Assembly (NCBI GenBank): GCA_947178115.1
Contig: CAMWXF010000067.1
Span: forward strand, 1-7,777
DNA length: 7,777 bases
Source: an uncultured Lachnospiraceae bacterium
GTDB taxonomy: Bacteria > Bacillota > Clostridia > Lachnospirales > Lachnospiraceae
Direction: 5' to 3'
A program made the position numbers and the translations under genes. Below are positions 1 through 5,686 of this stretch, piece after piece. The notes under the pieces were generated by a model, which saw only the letters and a list, made by a program, of their open reading frames with translations, had not been told where the DNA came from and ran no database searches. Numbering within the stretch: the stretch's first letter is position 1; each line of letters opens with the position of its first letter.

Positions 1-81
1 CATATACCGCAATCTGCATGGCAACACCGGGAAGCAGCGTTGCAAACAGGAACAGTAACGAAGAGGGGGAGACAATAAGCG
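1..81 (+). other. Region upstream of the epimerase gene
   Basis: This short stretch precedes the first gene. Two + strand frames are open from the window edge and close here, at a TAA at 56-58 and a TAA at 76-78. It may therefore carry the tail of an upstream operon gene, but the visible 18-25 codons are too few and too featureless to name it. The end holds a purine-rich Shine-Dalgarno (GAGGGGGAG, 63-71), ten bases before the ATG at 82. No promoter is evident, which fits with the epimerase being an internal operon gene. Confidence 0.4.
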
Positions 82-1269
82 ATGATGGTAGAAGAGATCA
101 GGAACCATTTGACTGACTGTATCATTCCATTCTGGAAGAAGCTGCGGGATGATGAGAATGGCGGTTATTATGGATATATGGATTATGATCTGCAAGTAGA
201 TCAGAAAGCGGTAAAGGGATGTATTTTAAACAGTCGTATCACGTGGTTTTTTGCGAATGCATATCTGACCCTGCACGACGAATCCCTGCTTCAGGAAGCG
301 AAACACGGTTATGAATTTATGCAGAAGTACTGTGTTGACAAGGATAAAGGTGGTGTGTTCTGGTCGGTTGCCTATGACGGAACACCGGAGGATACGACGA
401 AACATACCTATAATCAGGCGTTTTCCATCTATGCGCTGTCTTCCTATTATGATGCTTCTAAAGATAAAGAGGCGCTTGAGACGGCGATGTGGTTATTCCG
501 GATTATCGAAGAGCGGTGTACGGACGAGATCGGCTATAAGGAGGCTTTCGACAGAGAGTTTAAGGAGATCGAGAACGATAAGCTGTCCGAGAACGGCGTG
601 ATCGCAGCGAAGACGATGAATACGCTGCTTCACGTGTTTGAGGCGTATACGGAGTTGTATCGCGTGAGCGGTGACACCGATGTGAAGAAGCGTCTGGAGT
701 GGATCTTAGATACCATCGCGGATAAAATCTATAATCCGGGGCTTCACAGACAGGAAGTGTTCTTCGACAGGGAAATGAACTCGATCTTAGATCTGCACTC
801 TTACGGGCATGATATCGAGACGGCATGGCTGATCCGCAGGGGTACGGATGTTTTGGGAGAGAAGGCATATGAAGATAAAATGCTTCCGATTATTCTTGAC
901 TTGACTGGTCAAGTGTATAATGTGGCTTTTGACGGACATTCTTTTGCGAACGAGTGCGAGAAGGGTGTGGTGGATCAAAACCGCATCTGGTGGGTGCAGG
1001 CGGAAGCGGTAGTAGGATTCTTGAATGCCTATGCGCTGGCACCGGAGCATACGGAATACCGGGAGGCCGCCAAAGCAGAGTGGGAATTCATCAGGGATCA
1101 TGTGGTAGATAAGAGAGACGGGTCAGAATGGTTCTGGGACGTAAACAGCGAAGGTAAGGCTGTGAGCGGCAAGCCCATTGTGGAACCTTGGAAGTGTCCG
1201 TATCATAACGGCAGAATGTGTCTGGAAGTGATTAGAAGAGCGGAGGGCAACAGTGATGTTACACGGTAA
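82..1269 (+). CDS. Cellobiose 2-epimerase (AGE superfamily)
   Basis: This is a cytoplasmic epimerase that inverts C2 of the reducing-end sugar of beta-1,4-linked disaccharides (EC 5.1.3.11). In a mannan operon its substrate is probably mannobiose, converted to 4-O-beta-mannosylglucose. The 395 residues match the usual family length of about 390-410 and cover the whole (alpha/alpha)6 barrel. The three histidines expected of the family are visible: H184 in HVFEAYT, H243 in GHDIETAW and H375 in CPYHNGR. The last two correspond to the catalytic pair described for the Ruminococcus albus enzyme. No signal peptide is seen. Tandem ATGs at 82 and 85 make the start ambiguous by one codon, and GAGGGGGAG at 63-71 serves either. 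The stop overlaps the next gene by 14 bases, implying translational coupling. N-acylglucosamine 2-epimerase, a related fold, is the main alternative, but the two GH130 neighbours favour cellobiose 2-epimerase. Confidence 0.92.
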   Translation: MMVEEIRNHLTDCIIPFWKKLRDDENGGYYGYMDYDLQVDQKAVKGCILNSRITWFFANAYLTLHDESLLQEAKHGYEFMQKYCVDKDKGGVFWSVAYDGTPEDTTKHTYNQAFSIYALSSYYDASKDKEALETAMWLFRIIEERCTDEIGYKEAFDREFKEIENDKLSENGVIAAKTMNTLLHVFEAYTELYRVSGDTDVKKRLEWILDTIADKIYNPGLHRQEVFFDREMNSILDLHSYGHDIETAWLIRRGTDVLGEKAYEDKMLPIILDLTGQVYNVAFDGHSFANECEKGVVDQNRIWWVQAEAVVGFLNAYALAPEHTEYREAAKAEWEFIRDHVVDKRDGSEWFWDVNSEGKAVSGKPIVEPWKCPYHNGRMCLEVIRRAEGNSDVTR

Positions 1270-2428
1270 TTACTATGTGGAATTAGAGAAATACAATAAA
1301 CTAATCAACAGAAAAAATGTGAAGTCCGGAATATATAACGGAATTTACGACAGATATGAGTATCCGGTGCTGACAAGAGAGCATATTCCGCTCACGTGGA
1401 AATATGACCTGAATCCGGAGACGAATCCTTATTTCATGGAGCGTCTCGGCGTGAATGCGGTCATGAACTCCGGAGCAATCGAGTTAAACGGCAAGTATTA
1501 TCTCGTGGCGCGTATTGAGGGTAATGACAGAAAGTCTTTCTTCGGCGTGGCGGAGAGCGACAGTGGAATCGACGGTTTTCAGTTCTGGGATTACCCGATC
1601 CTTCTGCCGGATACCTGTCCGGAGGAGACAAATGTGTATGATATGCGGCTGACCAAGCATGAGGACGGCTATATCTATGGTGTGTTCTGCTCCGAGAGCA
1701 AAGATAAGACGGTGAACGATCTGTCTGCGGCGGTGGCTGCGGCAGGTATCGTAAGGACAAAAGATTTAAAGAACTGGGAGAGGTTAGATAATCTGACCAC
1801 ACTCCGCTCCCCACAGCAGAGAAATGTAGTGCTTCATCCGGAGTTCGTGAATGGTAAATACGCGTTCTATACAAGACCCATGGACGACTTCATCGACACA
1901 GGTTCCGGCGGCGGTATCGGCTTCGGACTGTGCGACGATATTACCCATGCGGTGATTGACGAAGAGAAGATGACTTCCCTGCGCAAGTATCATACCATCA
2001 CCGAGGCGAAGAACGGAGCGGGCGCAACCCCGATCAAGACAGACAAGGGATGGATTCATATCGCTCACGGTGTGAGAAACACGGCGGCAGGACTGCGCTA
2101 TGTAATCTATGCGTTTGCCACAGATTTAAACGATCCCTCCAAGGTGATTGCGGAACCCTCCGGCATGCTGATCGGACCGCGAGAGGGCGAGCGCGTGGGC
2201 GATGTGTCGAATGTGGTATTCACCAACGGCGCGATTGCGAAGGATAACGGGGAAGTATATATCTATTACGCCTCCAGTGATACGAGGATGCATGTGGCGA
2301 CCACAACGATCGATAAACTGATCGACTATGTATTTAATACACCGAATGATCCGCTGCGCTCTGTAGAGTGTGTGGCACAGAGGTGTGACCTGATCAAAAA
2401 GAACCTCGAATTCTTATCGAAACAGTAA
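1256..2428 (+). CDS. GH130 subfamily 1-type 4-O-beta-D-mannosyl-D-glucose phosphorylase
   Basis: It is predicted to cleave mannosyl-beta-1,4-glucose with inorganic phosphate to alpha-mannose 1-phosphate and glucose (EC 2.4.1.281), the step after epimerisation of mannobiose. The 390-residue length matches the mannosylglucose phosphorylase branch of GH130, which is longer than the oligosaccharide branch. Early family blocks are present ([59 protein letters not shown]). The proximal Asp that acts as general acid in GH130 is D129, in VYDMRLT. The five-bladed propeller extends to the C-terminus, and no signal peptide is visible. The ATG at 1256 is preferred over the GTG one codon earlier, because GGAGGG at 1242-1247 lies eight bases upstream. 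The gene overlaps the epimerase by 14 bases, which ties the two activities together. Exact substrate preference is inferred from subfamily resemblance and context. Confidence 0.92.
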   Translation: MLHGNYYVELEKYNKLINRKNVKSGIYNGIYDRYEYPVLTREHIPLTWKYDLNPETNPYFMERLGVNAVMNSGAIELNGKYYLVARIEGNDRKSFFGVAESDSGIDGFQFWDYPILLPDTCPEETNVYDMRLTKHEDGYIYGVFCSESKDKTVNDLSAAVAAAGIVRTKDLKNWERLDNLTTLRSPQQRNVVLHPEFVNGKYAFYTRPMDDFIDTGSGGGIGFGLCDDITHAVIDEEKMTSLRKYHTITEAKNGAGATPIKTDKGWIHIAHGVRNTAAGLRYVIYAFATDLNDPSKVIAEPSGMLIGPREGERVGDVSNVVFTNGAIAKDNGEVYIYYASSDTRMHVATTTIDKLIDYVFNTPNDPLRSVECVAQRCDLIKKNLEFLSKQ

Positions 2429-2471
2429 TCGTAAAATAGAAACATAGGGGCGAAAGGAGCACAGTTACAAA

Positions 2472-3494
2472 ATGAGTGAAGTGAAAATGATCAGTCCTGC
2501 CGTAAAAAATGTGCCGTGGCAGGAGAAACCGGAAGGCTTAAAAGGCGCACCGATCTGGCGTTACAGTGAAAATCCCGTGATCGGCAGAAATCCGGTGGAA
2601 GGCGTTGCAAGAATCTTTAACAGCGCAGTAATGCCTTACGGGGACGAGTTTATCGGCGTGTTCAGAGGTGAACAGACAAATGGTATCCCGTATATCTATC
2701 TGGGTCACAGCAAAGATGCGATCCACTGGGAATTTGAGAAGGAGAAGATTCCTTTCAAGGATGAGGACGGCAATGATTTCATGCCTGTCTATGCATATGA
2801 TCCCCGTCTTGTTAAGGTAGAGGATATATACTATATTATCTGGTGTCAGGATTTCTACGGTGCTTCCATCGGTATGGCGAAGACCACGGACTTCAAGACA
2901 TTTACGAGAATCGAGAATCCTTTTATTCCCTTTAACAGAAATGCGGTGCTGTTCCCTCGTAAGATTAACGGAAAGTTCATGCTTTTAAGCAGACCTTCGG
3001 ATTCCGGGCATACGCCTTTCGGCGATATCTTCTTAAGCGAGAGTCCGGATATGGTATACTGGGGCAGACACAGACATGTGATGGGCAGAAGCTCCGAGTG
3101 GTGGGAATCCGTGAAGATCGGCGGCGGCGCTGCTCCGATCGAGACAAGTGAAGGATGGCTCCTGTTCTACCATGGCGTAAGCGGAACCTGCAACGGACTC
3201 GTATACTCCATCGGTGGCGCGATTCTCGATATCGACAATCCGTCCAAAGTACTTTACAGATGTGAGAACTTCCTGCTGACACCGGAAGAGTGGTATGAGG
3301 AGAGAGGATTCGTACCGAACGTTTGCTTCCCCTGCGCAACCATTCATGATTCCGAGAGCGGCAAGATCGCATTGTACTATGGATGCGCGGACAGCTATGT
3401 AGGTCTTGCATTCACGAAGCTGGACGAGATCGTGGACTATATCAAGACACACAGCCATGTAACGGAGTCTGATACGGAGATCGGTATAAGATAA
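2472..3494 (+). CDS. GH130 subfamily 2-type beta-1,4-mannooligosaccharide phosphorylase
   Basis: It is predicted to remove the non-reducing-end mannose from beta-1,4-mannooligosaccharides by phosphorolysis, giving alpha-mannose 1-phosphate and a chain one unit shorter (EC 2.4.1.319). The 340 residues fit the subfamily 2 length. Visible blocks are ENPVIGRNPVEGVARIFNSA near residues 33-52, VFRGEQTNGIPYIYLGHSKD (64-83), the catalytic Asp D110 in YAYDPRLV, and the RNAVLFPRKINGKFMLLSRP region that shapes the sugar and phosphate site. No signal peptide is present, so it acts on imported sugars. AAAGGAG at 2453-2459 is 12 bases from the ATG, slightly long but the only good site. It begins 43 bases after the previous stop and is the last gene before a terminator. 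Arginine is encoded by AGA in 12 of 15 cases, by hand count. It is a paralogue of the preceding gene, not a duplicate: lengths and motifs differ. Confidence 0.92.
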   Translation: MSEVKMISPAVKNVPWQEKPEGLKGAPIWRYSENPVIGRNPVEGVARIFNSAVMPYGDEFIGVFRGEQTNGIPYIYLGHSKDAIHWEFEKEKIPFKDEDGNDFMPVYAYDPRLVKVEDIYYIIWCQDFYGASIGMAKTTDFKTFTRIENPFIPFNRNAVLFPRKINGKFMLLSRPSDSGHTPFGDIFLSESPDMVYWGRHRHVMGRSSEWWESVKIGGGAAPIETSEGWLLFYHGVSGTCNGLVYSIGGAILDIDNPSKVLYRCENFLLTPEEWYEERGFVPNVCFPCATIHDSESGKIALYYGCADSYVGLAFTKLDEIVDYIKTHSHVTESDTEIGIR

Positions 3495-3567
3495 TACGTG
3501 CGGAACGGATGTTGAGAGGCAGGTGTCTCGTGATAGAAGGTTTTTAGAGGTAAAAAGAAAATATTGG

Positions 3568-3616
3568 GACCGGCGGACATATGGGAGACTGTGTGGACGC
3601 CGGTCTTTTGTTGTTG
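3568..3616 (+). terminator. Intrinsic terminator of the mannan operon
   Basis: A perfect 8-bp GC-rich stem, GACCGGCG (3568-3575) with CGCCGGTC (3598-3605), is followed at once by TTTTGTTGTTG. The 22-base loop can pair further inside (ACATA 3577-3581 with TGTGT 3590-3594, one G-T pair). It lies 73 bases past the last GH130 stop and closes the operon. Confidence 0.88.
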
Positions 3617-3624
3617 CGGGTTCC

Positions 3625-3920
3625 GAATATCAAAAGGTGCAATTGTGAAAGTGCAGGGGCATATTGCATAAAATGTTCTCTTGTGTCGGGCTTCGTCATA
3701 TGGATTTTCTATAATATTCCGGACAAGTTGAGATAGGGGACGAAACCGCCCTCTATTCGCCATCCGGGCTCATGTCGGGCTTTCCGGGACATCCATGTCC
3801 CGAAATTTCTGTTATGTTGAACGGAATATTAAGAAAATCTCATATTCCTACGCAGGACGACTGCGTGAACATTTTATGCAATATGCCTACGGAGTTTAGT
3901 AGAGGCACCTTTTGATATTC
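3625..3920. repeat. Long imperfect inverted repeat element, MITE-like or large palindromic unit
   Basis: The two halves of this intergenic block are reverse complements of each other in several aligned segments. The outer 16 bases match exactly (3625-3640 against 3905-3920). A 21-base block matches exactly (3658-3678 against 3867-3887). An inner block of about 25 bases matches with one single-base indel on each side (3697-3721 against 3822-3846). The segments between them differ. The right arm contains its own hairpin (ACGCAG 3850-3855 with CTGCGT 3861-3866). Weaker complementarity extends outward (3619-3631 against 3922-3934, 11 of 13). The centre carries a separate palindrome. No transposase frame is present. 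It could be a non-autonomous transposable element, a dispersed intergenic repeat, or a large structured RNA or DNA element; one copy cannot decide. Confidence 0.75.
3785..3802. repeat. Central palindrome of the inverted-repeat element
   Basis: CGGGACAT and ATGTCCCG form an 8-bp inverted repeat around a two-base CC centre, flanked by TTT (3781-3783) and AAA (3803-3805). It sits near the middle of the larger inverted repeat, after two further CGGGCT copies (3764-3769 and 3776-3781). It could be the tip of a cruciform or a protein-binding site. No T-tract follows it on either strand, so it is not an obvious terminator. Confidence 0.6.
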
Positions 3921-3946
3921 AGATATTCGAATCCGACATGTATTAC

Positions 3947-3975
3947 TTGTGGATTAAGGGAAACAATGTTACAAT
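3947..3975 (+). promoter_or_regulatory. Candidate housekeeping promoter for the DUF6465-like gene
   Basis: TTGTGG (3947-3952) and TACAAT (3970-3975) are separated by 17 bases, and the -10 is preceded by TG at 3967-3968, giving an extended -10. The -10 matches 5 of 6 consensus bases and the -35 only 3 of 6. The predicted start near 3982 would give a leader of about 90 bases before the ATG at 4073. Confidence 0.55.
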
Positions 3976-3979
3976 AGCA

Positions 3980-4055
3980 ATAGTTGTTGTGTATATGGGG
4001 TGTACGCAGGGGGTGCGTGCGCAACTATAGATACAGAGGAAGCCGGCGAACCGGC
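3980..4055 (+). promoter_or_regulatory. Structured 5' leader of the DUF6465-like gene
   Basis: The predicted leader folds well. An outer stem, ATAGTTG (3980-3986) with CAACTAT (4022-4028), encloses a 7-bp hairpin, GTACGCA (4002-4008) with TGCGTGC (4014-4020), which has a G5 loop and one G-T pair. A second hairpin, GCCGG-CGAA-CCGGC (4042-4055), ends just before the Shine-Dalgarno AAGGGGGAG (4058-4066). The first outer stem begins about where the transcript should start, so its base may be incomplete in the RNA. A stabilising or translational role is inferred only. Confidence 0.4.
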
Positions 4056-4072
4056 GTAAGGGGGAGAATTTG

Positions 4073-4429
4073 ATGGACAAGAAGGAGTTAACAGGGAACA
4101 CGATGGGAACAGAGATGAAGAGTGAAGCGGTTGTTCCGGCAGTATCCGGAACAGAGGAAAGCGCAAAGCCTCAAACAGCAGCCGAAGTGAAAAGTGCAGA
4201 AGAGCAACAGGCGCCTGCAAAGAAGGAAGCGGTGCCCGAAGTATTTCTACAGTATCGGGAGTATGAGGTGACTATGGCGGAGGTGACTGAGCGTGTGAAA
4301 TCTCACTACTGCGCTAAGGGTCATCAGAAAGACTCTATTGAAAATATGCAGATCTATATTAAACCGGAGGATTTCACGGCTTACTATGTCATTAATGACG
4401 GTGTTGTCGGGAAAGTGAATCTTTTTTAG
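4073..4429 (+). CDS. DUF6465-like small protein of unknown function
   Basis: The 118-residue protein has two parts. Residues 1-55 are low-complexity and rich in Glu, Lys, Ala, Pro and Thr, with no hydrophobic segment, and are probably disordered. Residues from about 56 to the end form a compact domain that resembles DUF6465 of clostridial genomes: it starts VFLQYREYEVTMAEVTERVK, continues through the SIENMQIYIKPED block, and ends in YYVINDGVVGKVNLF at the very C-terminus. The function of this family is not known to me and none is claimed. The ATG at 4073 is preferred to the TTG one codon upstream, since AAGGGGGAG (4058-4066) is six bases from it. It appears to be a single-gene unit with its own promoter. 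The next terminator is at 4546-4576, so its transcript may run into the leader RNA ahead of hydE. Recognition of the family is from memory of the C-terminal pattern. Confidence 0.75.
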   Translation: MDKKELTGNTMGTEMKSEAVVPAVSGTEESAKPQTAAEVKSAEEQQAPAKKEAVPEVFLQYREYEVTMAEVTERVKSHYCAKGHQKDSIENMQIYIKPEDFTAYYVINDGVVGKVNLF

Positions 4430-4432
4430 AAA
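4404..4432 (+). promoter_or_regulatory. Possible weak promoter for the hydE leader RNA
   Basis: TTGTCG (4404-4409) and TAGAAA (4427-4432) have a 17-base spacer and match 4 of 6 consensus bases each. The predicted start, near 4438-4440, falls just before the first stem of the leader RNA at 4442. The site overlaps the end of the DUF6465-like gene. The boxes are poor, so read-through from 3982 is an equally good explanation. Confidence 0.25.
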
Positions 4433-4441
4433 CGTTTTCGT

Positions 4442-4576
4442 CGCCTGACATAAAGACTTCGGTCTGAGGGAAAGGCGCGGCTATGTGGAATAGATCAAGG
4501 TGCGATACCGCGCGTATTGCAGCTTGGATTTCGGGTATGATAATCTGCCGTGCCTTGTATAGGGCGCGGCATTTTT
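4442..4576 (+). ncRNA. Candidate structured leader RNA / attenuator upstream of hydE
   Basis: This gene-free stretch holds three ordered stems ending in an intrinsic terminator. P1 pairs CGCCT (4442-4446) with AGGCG (4473-4477). Inside it P2 pairs AGAC (4454-4457) with GTCT (4462-4465) around a UUCG loop. Two purine-rich seven-base strands (4447-4453, 4466-4472) lie between P1 and P2. The first contains ACATA (4448-4452), complementary to TATGT (4482-4486), a possible pseudoknot. A second hairpin pairs 4501-4508 with 4514-4521 (8 bp, one G-T). The terminator follows at 4546-4576. GGCGCGGC occurs both at 4474-4481, overlapping the 3' strand of P1, and at 4563-4570 in the terminator's right arm, so alternative folds are possible. 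It does not match any riboswitch class I can recall. It could be a riboswitch controlling hydEGF, a free small RNA of about 135 bases, or the trailer of the preceding gene. No covariation data are available. Confidence 0.45.
4546..4576 (+). terminator. Intrinsic terminator ahead of hydE
   Basis: TGCCGTGCC (4546-4554) pairs with GGCGCGGCA (4563-4571) over 9 bp with one G-T pair and an 8-base loop, followed by TTTTT (4572-4576). It could simply end the upstream transcript, but it lies only 45 bases before the hydE start and no convincing promoter sits between them. Conditional read-through into hydEGF is therefore plausible. Confidence 0.8.
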
Positions 4577-4590
4577 GGTGGAGGGATCTT

Positions 4591-4629
4591 ATGGGAACAA
4601 GGGTAGCGAGTGTGAAGTTTGATGAATGA
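4591..4629 (+). CDS. Possible 12-codon leader peptide overlapping the hydE start
   Basis: An ATG at 4591 opens a 12-codon frame (MGTRVASVKFDE) that ends at TGA 4627-4629. It has the best Shine-Dalgarno in the area: GGTGGAGGG at 4577-4585, five bases upstream, directly after the terminator T-tract. The stop overlaps the hydE ATG at 4622 in another frame, the arrangement expected for translational coupling. The peptide has no run of a regulatory amino acid, so classic amino-acid attenuation is unlikely. Alternatively, a one-base difference could have split an N-terminal extension from hydE, or the frame may be chance. Confidence 0.35.
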   Translation: MGTRVASVKFDE

Positions 4630-5686
4630 GCGAATGAAAGAGCTGACAGAAAGGTTGATCACGGAGCGTAGTCTTACCCGGGAGGAGTATCAGTATCTGA
4701 TTGAAAACCGCTCCGCTGATACGGCGGCTCTTCTCGCAGAGCATGCTGTCAGGGCGCGGCGTGAGATCTACGGAAACGCGGTGTTTGTACGCGGGCTTAT
4801 CGAGATCGGCAACATCTGCAGGAATGACTGTCTGTACTGTGGGATTCGGCGCAGCAATCGTGGTTGCGACCGATACCGCCTGACAGAGGAGCAGATACTT
4901 GCATGTGCCGATGAAGGCTACTTACTCGGTTTCCGCACGGTTGTCCTGCAAGGAGGCGAAGACGCGTATTTCTCGGACGAGGTCGTGTGCGGCATTATCC
5001 GAAAACTAAAGTCTGCGCACCCCGATTGTGCGGTAACGCTCTCGCTTGGCGAGCGAAGTTTTGAGAGCTACGCGGCGCTTCGAAAGGCGGGTGCGGACAG
5101 GTATCTTCTGCGTCACGAAACTGCCGACAGAGAGCACTACGAGCGCCTGCATCCGCCTGAGATGTCGTTTGACAACCGTATGCGCTGCCTTAACGATCTG
5201 CGTGCGCTCGGCTATCAGGTGGGCTGCGGATTTATGGTGGGATCGCCCTTTCAGACATCGCAGCATCTTGCAGAGGACTTGAAGTTTATTGAAAGTTTCA
5301 ACCCCGATATGTGCGGGATAGGACCGTTTGTTCCGCACCATGACACGCCGTTTAAGGACGAGACGCCGGGAACGATTGAACTGACCTGCTTTCTGCTGTC
5401 GGTCATACGGCTGATTTATCCGCCGGTGCTCCTTCCCGCGACAACGGCGCTGGGTACGATTGCTCCAGATGGCAGGGAGCGCGGCATACTCGCAGGCGCG
5501 AATGTAGTGATGCCGAATTTGTCGCCTGTTTCGGTGCGGAAAAAATACGAGCTGTACGACAATAAGCTATGCACGGGCGATGAGTCAGCCCAGTGCACAA
5601 GCCGTCTCGAACAGCGAATGAACGCAATAGGATACGAGATCGTAACAGATATCGGAGATATCAGGAAAGGAAAATGTTATGAGTAA
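4622..5686 (+). CDS. hydE: [FeFe] hydrogenase H-cluster radical SAM maturase HydE
   Basis: HydE is a cytoplasmic radical S-adenosylmethionine enzyme that processes the iron-cysteine product of HydG towards the diiron subcluster of the H-cluster. The 354-residue length is typical. The radical SAM cluster motif CRNDCLYC gives C66, C70 and C73, within the HydE-type context GLIEIGNICRNDCLYCGIRR. Other family blocks follow: VVLQGGED (108-115), RHETADREHYERLHP (164-178), CGFMVGSPFQTSQHL (202-216), GIGPFVPHHDTPF (232-244) and ATTALGTIAPDGRERGILAG (273-292). In the C-terminal CX7CX2C site, known from Thermotoga HydE to hold a dispensable second cluster, C317 and C325 are present but the third position is R328. 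The ATG at 4622 is chosen over TTG 4619 and ATG 4634, but its own Shine-Dalgarno is weak, so coupling to the frame at 4591 is likely. It overlaps hydG by 8 bases. Confidence 0.95.
   Translation: MNERMKELTERLITERSLTREEYQYLIENRSADTAALLAEHAVRARREIYGNAVFVRGLIEIGNICRNDCLYCGIRRSNRGCDRYRLTEEQILACADEGYLLGFRTVVLQGGEDAYFSDEVVCGIIRKLKSAHPDCAVTLSLGERSFESYAALRKAGADRYLLRHETADREHYERLHPPEMSFDNRMRCLNDLRALGYQVGCGFMVGSPFQTSQHLAEDLKFIESFNPDMCGIGPFVPHHDTPFKDETPGTIELTCFLLSVIRLIYPPVLLPATTALGTIAPDGRERGILAGANVVMPNLSPVSVRKKYELYDNKLCTGDESAQCTSRLEQRMNAIGYEIVTDIGDIRKGKCYE

Noticed and set aside
1..79. Hydrophobic - strand reading (LIVSPSSLLFLFATLLPGVAMQIAVY) at the left edge
   Set aside because: No start codon or Shine-Dalgarno is visible on that strand ahead of it, and it would begin within the epimerase gene. 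A hydrophobic run over so few codons can arise by chance.
3437..3763. 108-codon frame on the - strand across the end of the second GH130 gene and half of the inverted repeat
   Set aside because: It overlaps a confident gene in antisense and the operon terminator, has no recognisable domain, and its composition follows the repeat and the antisense of the GH130 gene. It is probably chance.
4070..4075. TTG start one codon before the ATG of the DUF6465-like gene (likewise GTG 1253 and TTG 4619)
   Set aside because: In each case an ATG follows at once. For 4073 and 1256 the ATG also has better Shine-Dalgarno spacing. The ATG starts were used.
4388..4399. Perfect 12-bp palindrome GTCATTAATGAC just upstream of the possible -35 of the hydE leader
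   Set aside because: It encodes the conserved YVIND segment of the DUF6465-like domain, so coding constraint explains most of it. Without other copies it cannot be called an operator.
4517..4544. Possible promoter TTGCAG - 16 bases - GATAAT between the leader hairpin and the terminator
   Set aside because: The -35 is poor and the start would fall inside the terminator's left arm. It cannot be excluded, but it is not strong enough to list. If real, it would weaken the attenuator model.
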